A stretch of DNA of 64,000 nucleotides, from NCBI GenBank assembly GCA_037039685.1, contig JAWNGF010000010.1, positions 558,001-622,000 on the forward strand, read 5' to 3'. The DNA is from Ceratobasidium sp. AG-K. Its lineage: Eukaryota > Basidiomycota > Agaricomycetes > Cantharellales > Ceratobasidiaceae. The position numbers and the translations under genes are program-made. The notes beneath the pieces were generated by a model. That model saw only the letters and a list, made by a program, of their open reading frames with translations. It ran no database searches and had not been told where the DNA came from. This document shows, piece after piece, positions 43,884 to 54,837 of the stretch; position 1 is the first letter of the stretch; every line of letters starts with the position of its first letter.

Positions 43884-46029
43884 CTTGGGGATTCAACAAT
43901 CCGTAACTCTATCGAATGAGAATGCAGTAGATATGGTGGCCAAGTTCGATTGGCCGCGCGTGCGCATAGATTAGGGCTACACGTGTTTGCTTAGTCACAG
44001 TCGCGCTAATGCGTTTCAAGGTCGGTCTGTCTGCTCATACCTCCGTGTCGATGCTGTCGTAGCTCGTGGGATCCGGCTCGATGCTACATATCGGAACTTG
44101 AGTCATCAGCGTGTGCCTTCTTACCTAGCATCCTGCGTATAAGGAAAACGCTATTTGTGGTATCGGCCAAACGAAGTGCATATAGTCCAGAACGAGGCAT
44201 TAAAGTCTTCGACTCGAAGGGGGATGGCCATATCGTCGAGTGCGCGCCGGGCACCCGCCGATAATCACGATTTGGTCACTCAAATCCGAGATGGCTATGG
44301 TGAGTCTCATGGTGTAGCTCGAACTCCTTGGGGTTGCATCTTGTTTCGGTGCATACGGCAGTGCGAGAATGTAATATCGAGTAGCCAGGATCACTCGAGG
44401 GTGTCGACCGCATGTCATTTCTTTTCTCTCTCGTCTGGCGTTAATATGTGTAAATAGCCTTGACACGATATACTCCATTAAATTTACGTATCCATTATTT
44501 CCCCTGGTGCCTCGGTGGTCGACAGCCAAACAGCACACGCGACAGGTGAGACGATCGTCAACCGCATCAGGCAGCTGTAGGAGTTGGGCGTCGAGAGCAA
44601 CTCTGGGATGTTTCAGATTAAGAAGTTTGGCGACCAGTACGTTTCTTCTCGCTGCTTCACTCCTTGTACCGATAGCTTTCCCAGATAGTTTTCCTTCCTC
44701 AAGAAATGCGCACCCCCAAGTCATGCGCCATCCTACTCCGTGGACCAAGCTGAGTTCCCCGCGATGACTGTTGCCCGAGCGTCGACAAGCGTAGAGGAAA
44801 CCAGGGACAGCAGGGGAGGATGCTGTAAAGGCGGTGCAAGGAGTGATTTTCAAGGCTTTTACGGATACGCTGTGGATCTTTCCATGGACGCTCTTCCGGA
44901 ATGCGGTGGGAATGTGTTAGGTTTTTGACTGAACTCACGGTACGTTACTTTCGTTTGCCTCCGTTTTTTTGGAATCCCTCTCCGCCACTCGCCTTTTTTT
45001 CCGTCTCGTGCGATCTTCATCCATTTCTTTCGACGCTTTTCGTTCCTTGTGCTTACATTTCGGCCGCGCCAACGGGTTGCGGTAACGACTCGTGAGGAAG
45101 CGATGGTCACGTCAGTAAGATAGCAGGCACGGTAGCATAATGTTCGAGCGAGAGTGCGAGCGTCGAAATCGAGACTCTCGAAACCACCATCGAGGTAAGC
45201 TCCATTGTCAATCTGACTCCATGTTCACCGCCCCAGCCTGATTCTTAGGTTCCTCTCGCCTCGCCGCCAGTGGAAGATATCGTGTGGGCTAGTTGAAAGG
45301 ACGGGTCAGGTAGAGGCAAATGTACTCCGGTTGGATGGGATCTGCGATCTAATAAACGACGAGGGAGGGTTAAGATGTCATTATCATCTTCTGGTCGGGT
45401 GAGGGGGCACAATGGATGAATCTAAGAGCATACAGTCTGCAAGCCCGCTTTGACTAGTCATCGTTAGGTGTGATATTCACTTTGATTGCAGAACAGACAA
45501 CTCGGGTGACTGGGCTGATGTGTGTCTATTCCTGACCCGTTGAAAAATGATAGTGACGGACACAGCGTTAACGGCATATATTTTGAGTATGGTGAATGGT
45601 GCGCTTGCTGCAGAGTCGCGCCCGGGACTTTTCCCTTGCATTCCAACCAACCATGTGCTAGATATCAGTATCATACATAGATACAAGTTGTACCACGTGA
45701 CCGCTCCCATATGGTGTTATTCTGATGGAAGTTTTACACCTCAGTTCTCTACTCTCAAGTAGCACGAGCTGAGGTATGAGTTCAGATTTAACTTCATATT
45801 TCTATTGCTTATATTCCCTGTAGATACACGATTATCTAGGTATATATATGCACAGTTCTCTACTCTCAAGTAGCACGAGCTGAGATACACGATTATCTAG
45901 CTCGGCACTCCGCATATCGCAATACCATGTTGGATCGCTGTACGAAAGAGAGTAGTATATGCGTTAGTGGTGCGCTGGTTGCTTTTTCCCTCTCCTCTTA
46001 TTTTGATTTCCAATACATGTGGCGCGACG
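43884..46029. other. Gene-poor stretch upstream of the NLR gene
   Basis: Holds the presumed NLR promoter and scattered ORFs of up to 217 codons (44200-44853, minus) without recognisable domains or consistent splice structure. The dispersed repeat copy 2 lies at 45739-45924. I see no RNA gene. Confidence 0.4.
45739..45924 (-). repeat. Dispersed repeat copy 2, inverted relative to copy 1
   Basis: Uninterrupted version of the repeat at 38462-38919. Two AGTTCTCTACTCTCAAGTAGC hairpin words (19-20 bp conserved) and two GATACACGATTATCTAG units give it an internal tandem structure. Confidence 0.75.
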
Positions 46030-46490
46030 CTTTCATCTCGGCACAGCTCTCATCGCCTCCTGCTCAGCTGTAATTCAAATTGTCATAGAACTACCCGTGT
46101 GGTTGCCAGTTGAACACTTATGCGACTCGGACGCCGAGGCCAAGTGTGGGATGTTCTATATTGAGAAACCCAGTAACGAGTGAGTTTCACCTTTTATCCT
46201 TCACCTCCCACTCGGTGCGCTCAGCGAAAACCGCACGTGCTGGTAAGGGCTCGTTTACGCAAACGAGCCCTTACGAGCCACAATTAGCACTGCGGTTTGC
46301 GCTGAGTGCTTTCACACTTAAAATATCCCGGCCTACACATTTGCTAGCATGATGCCTGGACGCATCTCCATCACGAATACACCTCCTGAAAGATACACCA
46401 TCCTCCTCTCAGGACCGAGCCCTTGTGCCCCCACCGAGATTGAGAAAAGCGTAGCAAATATCATGCTAGCCGCGCGTAATTCACCATAAT
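46030..46490 (+). pseudogene. Gene fragment with one intron, family unknown
   Basis: Two open segments join in phase across a GTGAGT...GCTAG intron (46180-46347). The first ends CGMFYIEKPSN and the second begins MMPGRISITNTPPERY, running to TAA near 46490. No ATG was found upstream, so it is a fragment or has an unseen first exon. The intron is unusually long for this genome (168 bp) because it contains the hairpin repeat at 46216-46311. I do not recognise the protein. Confidence 0.3.
46216..46311. repeat. Nested hairpin (MITE-like)
   Basis: Inner perfect inverted repeat GTAAGGGCTCGTTT (46243-46256) / AAACGAGCCCTTAC (46261-46274) with a 4-nt loop. Imperfect outer arms have GCGCTCAGCG on the left and CGCTGAGTGC on the right. 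The whole unit folds back on itself. Confidence 0.7.
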
Positions 46491-47046
46491 TTACGATTCG
46501 AAGTGGTGGAAGGGTAGCCGAGGCAGTCGTGGTAGCCGCAGGTTGCGCCCTAGCAAGTAAGGAGGAAATCAAGAAGCGGGGATGGAGCCGTGACATCCCC
46601 ACGCACTTGTTTATTCAGAGTCTCGCTATAGCGCCAATGAGTTTTAAATAGGCAAGTTGACCTTCCTGTTGGTTGGGTATGTTTCCACCGCCCCTACTTC
46701 CCATAACATGCATTGTGATGCTACACTTGCTATTCACCTCCATGATTAACCTTGAAGTGTCCAGGGATCTTCGGGATTGAGGACGGCATCATATATGGTA
46801 CTACAACTAGCAACACGCATACAGCGACAACCAGTGGTTCAAGTCTGCTTCAAAGTATGTCACCATTCTTCAATATTACATGTAAGAATATAGCGGCTTA
46901 ACCGAAATGCGAGCTTTAGGTCAAGACTTTCATGTTCAACAATGCTACAGAGTACAATCCCTAAACTTCCAGCGAAGAGAGCTTTCGATCCAATCCATAC
47001 ACATGGTGCACGAACGTACAAAAAGCGCCAATACATTATGAGAGCA

Positions 47047-47734
47047 TCAGTCAATTCTTTTGATGAGCCTTGCTGGATTTCCAGCTACCAAAGTTCTCGG
47101 CTCTACATTTTTAGTCACCACACTCCCAGCACCGACTGTAGACCCGTCTCCAATTGTAACACCTGGGCAGATGATTGCCGCTCCACCGATCCAGCAGTCT
47201 TTGCCGATCCTGATGGGCTTGGCCGATTCTTTTCCGTTCAGTCCGTTCCGCTCCTCTGGCTTCAACGGGTGAACGGGAGTATAGATCTGGACATTGGGGC
47301 CAATTAGAGTGCGTTCACCGATCGTGACTGTCAAGGTTCATGAGCTTGAATAACAGACTTTGGTTGCATAAATACCTGGGCAAACGTCCAAGATCGTACA
47401 TCCAGTTCCCATAAAGACGTCTCCCTCAAGCGTAATGTTGAATCCCTAGACACTCGAAGCATCTAGGCTCGTTAAACATTCACAGTGCCGGCAAACTCAC
47501 GTATTCGCAAAAGAAAGGAAGTGTGATTGGAATCTGGGCATCGGGCTTGCAGTTCAAAAAACTCCTGAAAAGCTTGTCTCGCGTGGGTTCGTCTTTTTCC
47601 CCGTTGATCTCTTCGAGCTTTCTGCGTTGGGCACTCGCGACCTGCTGGATGTATGGATCGCCCGCCCAGTAGGGTTGCCCAGCGACCATCCCCTCGAATT
47701 CGGCTCGGTCGAGATCGGTAGTGTTGGAAGCCAT
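47047..47734 (-). CDS. Sugar O-acetyltransferase (maltose/galactoside type)
   Basis: Three exons, 47734-47501, 47445-47376 and 47327-47047, giving 194 aa, the usual size for the family. It transfers acetyl from acetyl-CoA to a sugar hydroxyl and is a cytosolic trimer, by family knowledge. N-terminal helical segment with YWAGDPYIQQ; then left-handed beta-helix hexapeptide repeats (ITLEGDVFMGTGCTILD, VTIGERTLIGPNVQ, IRIGKDCWIGGAAIICPGVTIGDGSTVGAGSVV). The catalytic His lies in TPVHPL (about residue 121), followed by the E-E-R loop. The C-terminal GNPARLIK is typical. The joint CCA-G/TC restores the PVTIG motif, which supports the second intron. Confidence 0.9.
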
Positions 47735-47833
47735 AGTGGATTGTGTGATTTCGAGTGTAGAGGAGGAGAGGGGTTTATATATGTCTGGCCTTGGTCGACG
47801 TGGAGCTCTAGCCCATCACGCATATATGGAAAA

Positions 47834-48175
47834 TCAAGAGACCATGACCGGCGAATTTGACACAGCCTTCGGGCGATTTCCAACCTGTTGTGAAAGTGAC
47901 TCAACTAACCGGGATAGCACAGTTGGATCCCAGACGCAGGGAACGCAGGTTCTGCCTTTTGTGCCGTACATTGACAGGAAATAACACAGAAAGTAGGCAG
48001 AACTCACTTGATTTGGGGGATATACTCCGAAGTAATGCCGTTGTGCGCAATCCCAGTCGAGCGTGCCCTGTGGGCTGATCCCAACCTGGAGTTTGCCACA
48101 GTTTTCTTCTGATGCTATGCGGACTTCAGAGCACGGAGCGGAGCCACACGTAATAGAGAGTTCGGTGCAAGGCAT
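47834..48175 (-). CDS. Small hypothetical ORF between MAT and DUS1
   Basis: 113-codon ORF starting at 48175, with the cysteine-containing start MPCTELSITCGSAPC. A GTGAGT donor at 48007 and a TTAG acceptor near 47905 could splice it. The spliced frame would run towards the acetyltransferase start, so the exon structure is unclear. No signal peptide and no recognised family. It lies in the 495-bp gap between two well-supported genes and could be a real short gene or a chance ORF. Confidence 0.3.
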   Translation of the reverse strand: MPCTELSITCGSAPCSEVRIASEENCGKLQVGISPQGTLDWDCAQRHYFGVYPPNQVSSAYFLCYFLSMYGTKGRTCVPCVWDPTVLSRLVESLSQQVGNRPKAVSNSPVMVS

Positions 48176-48228
48176 GGAATAATGTATTCATTTCAACCAC
48201 TAGCGAATAAACTAAACGGGGTCGGCAA

Positions 48229-50013
48229 CTAGGAAGACACTGCAAGCGCGGGCTTGGGCTCAGTCTCCGGTTCGACCCGTGCGCGTTTAGAATCAGCGTC
48301 TTCTATATTTGTAGGTGTTGCAGCTCGTTTTGTCCCTATCACACACCGTATAAATATGGGTCAAGTAGGTGAGAAGTCGTACCCACCAGATACGGTAGCC
48401 TCTCTGAGCGCAACCTCAGTTTCGGCCTTTTCGAGTTGCGCTGCATCTTCGGCTGGGGATTTCGAGCACGTAGGTTCAGGCGGTGGGAGGTTCGTAGCGA
48501 GGTTCCCTTTCCTGAGTTTCTTCTTCTCCGATTTTGTTAGTTTTTCGGGTGCGGGTACGGGTGGAGGTCGGACATATGGTTGAGCAACCCAGTGGGGGGG
48601 TGGTGAGGCTTCTCTGGCCTCGTTGCTTGAGGTGACAGCAGCTTTGTCCCTCTGTACATCATTGAGTCTCCAATGCGATAATCACAAGTAACCCGCGCTC
48701 ACCTCCATTCGTTCCTTCAACTCCTTTACGATCACGAGATACTCGTCGATCCAGTCCCGCTTTTTCTTCTCCTTGCCCTTTGGAATAACCTTTCCAATCC
48801 TATCCCTCAAATCCGTCTCTCGCCCCAATGCAGGCCTTAACATCTTGAACAAATGACCCTTGACCGCGCTAGGCGCCGTATCTGTCTTTAAATCTTTGAC
48901 AATCTCTAAATATTCGATTGCCAAATCGGTATGATCCCTCGGACCGACTTTGAGTTTTGAGTCGGAAGGGAGTCCGGCGAATAAAGCGGGGTTGTAGAGA
49001 TTTGCTTCTGCGGACATGACTCCATCCGCGCCGGTGGCTTCAAGACACGCAGTGACGTCTTCGGGATAAAGGATGTTTCCGTTGGCGAATACGGGAACTT
49101 TGAGTGCGCGTTTGACAGCGGCTATTTGGGTCCAGTCTGCCAGGCCCTGTGCACGAATTCAGGCGTGGGCAGGCGGAAGGGTAACACAACGTACGGTATT
49201 GGTGCCCCGCTGTTCCCTCGTTCGGCCATGGCAAGTGACGATTTGGGCGCCTGCTCGCTCTATCATTTTGGCATATTCGACAGTTTTGTTCACGTCTGGG
49301 AATATTCGGAATTTGGCGGTGACAGGGACTTTGAGGTTCGTGTGGAGGGTGTTGACTAGAGCAATGGCATATCAGCACGGATTGCCAACAAAGTGGGAAT
49401 GTATCTCACTGAGTTTGTATACGAGATCCCAGTCGTCTTGCAAGAACGAGCCATAGTTTCCTCGGCGCGCGATATCCTGTGGGCAACCGAGGTTGAGGTC
49501 AACCGCGTCGCAGTGGTCCTGGACTACCAGTGCCGAATCGAGAAGCTTCTGAGGATCGTTGCCACAAAACTACTGCCCTAGGTGTATTAGCACTCTATCC
49601 GACGCGAAGCTCAGCAAGCGAACCTGGACGATGAGTGGGCGGTCATGCTCGCCACCTTCTTCGCCGAGAGCAATGTTGAAGTTGAGTTCCTGGTACCCTC
49701 GTCGATGATTTCCCGCAAACATCTTGGAGTTGATCATCGGAGTGTAGGCTAGCTAATCTCCAAATTAGTAAACTCAAGACTTCAGTCTAGTGGGCGTACC
49801 TGAGCATCGTATCTTCTTGACAATATTCTCCAAGCCTTTCGGCGAGCGTCAGTGGAATTGAGTGTCCACACTTATGAAAACACTTACCAGTTCGCTCTGG
49901 TCAACCATAGGGGCGACGACATACTTTGGACTTTTAAGAATTTGATGATAAAACTCGTACCCGCCAAGCTTGGAAACCGCAGTTGGAGTCACTGACTCAG
50001 AAGTTGCAGTCAT
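48229..50013 (-). CDS. DUS1: tRNA-dihydrouridine synthase, Dus1 type
   Basis: Eight exons: 50013-49888, 49835-49800, 49752-49624, 49569-49410, 49355-49195, 49146-48703, 48651-48387, 48335-48229; 475 aa. It reduces uridine to dihydrouridine in the tRNA D-loop (positions 16/17 by Dus1 homology) using FMN and NADPH. FMN barrel start [32 protein letters not shown]; the catalytic Cys in [18 protein letters not shown] (about residue 126); KFRIF; the HGRTREQRG motif; FANGNI near the phosphate site. The C-terminal 120 residues are a basic, Lys-rich extension ([14 protein letters not shown]) that is not part of the core fold. All phases close, which supports the exon set. Confidence 0.93.
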
Positions 50014-50722
50014 AGCGAGAGAGCGCGATAGCGCAGCAAGACTAGCCCTTAAGAAAGACAGAGCTCGGTATGCTCAACGAGATCGCACACCAAATAAATT
50101 TGTATTGAATTGGCCGAGGTGGTGGAAGTTGCTGAGTCACAACCTGGTGGCTATGACCACGCTCCACGTGACATCCTATCACAATTGTAAATTTAAATTC
50201 ATACACACCTCAAGTGCTCTACGAAAAACAAAAAAATTCGTGGGGCTCGTGAGCGCCCGCAATGAGAGGGAGCTTCTCGACGGGGTTGTGGATGCTCGCA
50301 AGTGCTCGTGAGGACTCGTGAGCTCGGGGCTCAATTTGCTTGCAATGTCTCATGAGTGCTCGTGAGCTCTTGCGAGCCCTCTAGAGCCGACGAGAAACTC
50401 CTTGTAATTACGCGACCTCACGAAATCTGAGGCTTTGCTGACGGGAAAACAGCCCAGGCCGACCAGCAAACGAATGCCTATGAGCTTTGGAGTACAAATG
50501 CGCTGCAATAGCATTCGTGATGTCAGTCCACGGACGTTGGTACGGTCGGTACATGGTGAGCGCTGAACAAGGCGAACTACCTGCTGAGACCAGCTCATGA
50601 GGGTGAGTTGCACAATCTGTGATCCAGGGCCTTGTTTCAGACCCGGTGGCTGTGTCTCGATCCTCACGCCAGCCACGTGACTTTTCTCCTCACATCCTAC
50701 CGTGACGATCAACCACATTATT
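50014..50722. promoter_or_regulatory. Divergent intergenic region DUS1 / MAU2
   Basis: 709 bp between two divergently transcribed genes, so it holds both promoters. No convincing TATA box. The CTCGTGAG repeats at 50246-50366 lie in the middle. Confidence 0.5.
50246..50366. repeat. CTCGTGAG word cluster
   Basis: Perfect CTCGTGAG at 50246, 50305, 50315 and 50359, with related CTCGCAAG and CTCATGAG words in between. This may be a small degenerate foldback element. Confidence 0.45.
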
Positions 50723-53493
50723 ATGAGCGAGCCCGAAGCTGCAAGCAGTCTCAAGCGCAAGCGCGACAGCGAAGATGGGGAAGGAGAATACGCCCCAACA
50801 ACAACTGTTCTGCTGGCAATCCCGATGCTAGTGTCATATCCACCCGACCACCCTATGCACGTGCCTGGACTACGCGTATCGCTAAGAGCTCTGCGGCGGT
50901 GCACAGGCCTCACTGGACACAACGACGACACTAAAAGGGTCAAGGGCGATGGATGGGTGGGGCAGGGTGAGGGAATGACGCCAGAGCTCGAAGTGAGGGC
51001 GTGGATGGCGCTGGCCGAGGTTGGGATGATGGTGCTCGCCACGAGGTGCAGTCGATGGGGAGAGGATAACCATGCTGCCTGGGAGTGGACAAACGGCGTT
51101 GAACAGGATGTGAGTAAACTCCCCTAATGCTTTGTCCGTTGCTTATTTGATTGCCAGATTGGTACTGCATTACTCAAAGGCGTACGTTTTCCTTCGTTCC
51201 CCTGGGATCAAGCTAACGAAATCCGCTCGCATAAAATTTCGTACCGACAACCGTAGCTTGCGCTGGCTACTTCTCTCCCCTCGCTCCGCTCCTACAAAGA
51301 CCCATTGACGCTTCTTAGTGCACGCGCCGCCACGCCAAAACGAGCACTCAAAATCCTCACGTCGATGCTATCCTCCTCCCAATCCCAGCCTCCCTCAAAA
51401 TACACCTACGAAGCGTACCTCGCTCTTGCCGATATACATCTCCGACCCCCTCCCAACTCGGTCAGCAAATTAAATCTTGCCGCTGGATTGCATATCCTTG
51501 AGCAGATGCGAACACGGGCTGAAAAGGCGGGCGACGAGGCGGTGGCTAGATTAGCAACCGTTGCGATACTACGCGCGCGAATCGTTCATAGTACGACTGG
51601 GTGCCTGTTCGACGAGGACGAGCTGGAGGAGGTTTTGCACCAGACGGAGGAGAAATTAGGCATTGACGAGACCGCGTTAGAGACTGGGGCGGTAATGGCA
51701 GATACATCGAACCTGCCTGACTCTTCTCCGCTTCCATCTACAGCTCAGCCCAAATCTCCATACCCACAAACCCCTCAACCCTCAACACCCACCGTTACAT
51801 CTCCGTCAAAATCTATGACCGCCGATTCAGCTCCATCATATCTATACCACCTTCGCGCACATACCCTTTTCCTTGCAGTAGCACTCTACACACACCTAGG
51901 AGATGCACAAAAGGCGGCGCAACGGATAGCAAAGCTACATACTATCCTCGATGGTGGATTCCTCGACTATCCAGACGAGGCTTGCTTCTGCGGCATGCGT
52001 TCGACCGCAGCATCACCCGGGTTCTCGAGTCCGAGGGAAGAAATGCCAACTGTCGACGTCCTCGGGACTGCTGCCCAGCTAGGTACAGCAACGTGCCCGT
52101 GCAGTGACTCGTTCCTCCTTCCCATTCCCCTATCCTCTGGCGACTTATTAGTGAAGTCGACCCATCCGCGGGTTGTTTTCGAGCTCGCCTTTCTGGTGTC
52201 TAGTATTTCCAGGAGAGATGTTGTTGGGCGAAAACCACGAAGGATGGTGTTCGCGATGGAAGGGTTGAGGGCGAGTGCTGAGTTAGGTGCCGAGGTTGCT
52301 TGTAGGTTTCCGGGTTTAGTTTCAACGGGCGTATCTCTAATGGTTGAGTTATCTAGTCCCGGTTTGGTCCACACTCGAAGATGTCAAAGAGACAGAGTCG
52401 AGGTTGGCAGAGGTTCGGGGGGATTTGATGTGCGAGCTCATAGCGGTGAGCTCTTTCTTGTGCAGTGCAAGTCTCTAGCTAATAACATCCAGATTGCAAT
52501 AATGAGATCCGAATTCGATGTCGCCGAACAAGTGAGTTCCCATGTTCTTGTCTTCACCGGGCTGACATTTTGTACGACCAGCGCCTAGCAGAAGTGGTGG
52601 CACTTACCCGGAATTTTGGAGTCTTTGATTCCTTTGCTCCAAGAATAGCGCTGCATCACGCCCACTCGGCACACGCGAGGGGTATGGAAGATCGAGCGAG
52701 AACTTGCTACGAGGTGAGTGTCGACAAGCAGGATTTTACTCTCAGATCCCCCGATTCGACCGCGTACACCTCGGTGCTTATTACGCTAGGATCCTGTATT
52801 AACATCTGATTTAGGCCGCGATCCGCTTCTCTCAACCCGGATCATACATCCACACCTCAGCGAGTGCCGGCCTCCTCGGATTGCAAATGGGAATCGTTGC
52901 TCGCGACCGATACATCGCATCTGCTTCCCCAGCGCCATCAACGCCTCCACCCGATACCCCCACACCGAAACCAGACCAAGCCCTCTTGTCGGCGTGCACT
53001 CACTCTCTCGCCCCATTGGCTCACATCCTCACATCACCTACTCTGTCCATCGTTCGCGCAAAACAAGAACTGAAACTCGCACTCGACCTGTCCTCGAAGG
53101 CACAAGACAACTACCTCCGTGCGTTGGGCGTGGCAATGTGCGCGGCCAAGTATATGCATACTGCCGAGTCGCATGCGAGCGTCATGCTCGGGACGGTTAG
53201 ATCACTGGCTGCGGGTATGGGGGTTGTCGAAATCAAAAAGGTGGAAAGTCCGAGCAAAGAGGCGAGAGATGGGAAGAGAATGGGGAATGCGGTTCTGGGA
53301 CTGTGGGTTGGTTTGAGGCTTTACGGTACGTACTTGTGAGGCAGGTTGAACGTTTGTGCTGAGGATGGCCCTAGAATTACATAAGCGGGCTGGAGATGCC
53401 GAACAGGCAAGGAAACAGGACGCAAGGAATAAGAGGCTAGTCAGTGCTGTCGCCGGAATCGAGGAGGCGGTTAAGGGAAAGCTGCTTGTTTGA
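50723..53493 (+). CDS. MAU2: Cohesin loading factor Mau2/Scc4-like
   Basis: Eight exons: 50723-51109, 51158-51181, 51257-52301, 52357-52445, 52493-52531, 52582-52713, 52815-53325, 53375-53493; 781 aa, all phases consistent. With Scc2/Nipbl, Mau2 loads cohesin on chromatin; its TPR array wraps the Scc2 N-terminus. Supporting blocks: IGTALLKG and LATSLPSLRSYKDPLTLLSAR near residues 130-155, a TPR-like helical middle, WSTLEDVKETESRLAEV, IAIMRSEFDVAEQ, and the C-terminal block LALDLSSKAQDNYLRAL ... YMHTAESHASVMLGT with the YxHTAxxHAxxMLGT signature. The Ser/Thr/Pro-rich stretch about 51700-51830 is an insertion. Identity rests on the motif pattern; TPR proteins diverge fast. Confidence 0.75.
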
Positions 53494-53746
53494 TTGCTGC
53501 ACAGACTATGACCAAGGACCTCGCTTTCATTGAACTGAATTATTTTATCTTTCCCTTTGCTGGACCAGCCTCTGCCTCTCACCTGTATCTTATTGGTCGT
53601 CGGTTACTTATTGGACTTATCAAACACTCTAGAATTCTGCGAGTGGTCGTGGCGGGTAAACCATTGGATCATGGCACGCACATGTGTCAGCCAGCGCACA
53701 ACAGACACGACCAAATCGCAGTTGTTCCCGCGCTTCGGCGTTGATC

Positions 53747-54166
53747 CTACCAGCCAAACGAGTACATTTGCATGCCCCCGACCAAGGTATATGCAGTTAC
53801 TAGCTGAGTAGAAATTGAAAGTTGTGTTTGAGTTACAGAACTCGATTGTGTAACACCACGTCTGGCAAACTCGGCGATTGAATCTGACTGAGAGCGTGTT
53901 CCGCTCCTCAGCTTCAATGTCCCAGTCGGCCAAACAAAAGCCAGGCAACGTTTGCTGGGGACGTCGTTCATTGCCTTCCCAGGGATAGCAACTATCTGAC
54001 GCGGCCTCAGTTCACAGGCTACCCTATTGCAAACCCCACCATAAATGCCAGCGAACACGAAGCTAACGGATTTACTGACGTACCCAAAAGGTTTTTCAAA
54101 TGCTAACCTAACCAACTTCGTTGAGGAGCCGGGGACCAGAATTGGAATATACTCATGCCCTGACAT
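53747..54166 (-). CDS. Hypothetical ORF (up to 139 aa)
   Basis: ORF starting MSGHEYIPILVPGSS. A GTACGT donor and ATAG acceptor (about 54079-54018) would remove a 61-bp intron, leaving the frame ACELRPRQIVAIPGKAMND. No domain recognised. Downstream of MAU2 and convergent with it. Confidence 0.25.
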   Translation of the reverse strand: MSGHEYIPILVPGSSTKLVRLAFEKPFGYVSKSVSFVFAGIYGGVCNRVACELRPRQIVAIPGKAMNDVPSKRCLAFVWPTGTLKLRSGTRSQSDSIAEFARRGVTQSSSVTQTQLSISTQLVTAYTLVGGMQMYSFGW

Positions 54167-54361
54167 GCGAGCTCCAAACTTACGAGTAGATTATTCAGGT
54201 CGAATTCTGTGAATGAGTGCATGCGAAACGGAGTTTTGGTGAGATTTTTTTCTTGGATAGTTTTGGTGAGAAGAGCTATTAGGATTCAGACGGTAACCTA
54301 AGTTTCACCTACATTTTTCATTACCATGCCGTCCCTGCCTCAGCCAACCAGCGAGTTCAAG

Positions 54362-54837
54362 CTAGTTTCTCCTTCTCTGAACCTCAGGTAGGCCTCCATA
54401 CATCACAGTCGTAGGCATTGGCGAGGCGAGAAGTAGCTGACAAAGAGTGTTCATCAAGTTTGGCGAGGAAAGGGCAGTTGTTTCTTTGTCTCTGGCAGCC
54501 TGGACATTCCACGTCGAACCCGTCGAAGAGGGGTTGTCTAACTCTCGCTGGGCCTCGGACCTCCGTGCGTACCAAAATATCACCGTTGCAACTAATAGAA
54601 GCCCTACTACCGCACCCAATTACCTTGAGAGTAAGTGTTCAGCATCGACTTGGGAAGCGAAGTGTGAACCACTAACTCAGCGGACGATTGATCCAGCTGC
54701 GACCCCTCCTTGGAAGGTGAAACAGTTGTCCTCGTTTCGCTATTGGTAACACTATCGTAATCATTGAGCAGAGTTAGCCCACAAATGCGAAGATGGGGAT
54801 GAGTCGCACACGTGCTAGTGGGTGTTGAGGACGTCAA
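54362..54837 (-). CDS. Possible single-pass membrane protein fragment
   Basis: A frame at 54362-54619 has the hydrophobic segment AVVGLLLVATVIFWY followed by RR and a polar cytosolic tail of about 65 residues. Upstream (54620-54837) is a Ser/Thr-rich frame. This order, Ser/Thr-rich ectodomain then one membrane helix, resembles basidiomycete Mid2-like wall sensors. I could not join the two frames with convincing splice sites: an in-frame TAA precedes the helix. Confidence 0.3.

Noticed and set aside
44200..44853. 217-codon minus-strand ORF
   Set aside because: No domain, no supporting splice structure, and overlapping equally long plus-strand frames; composition is not gene-like.
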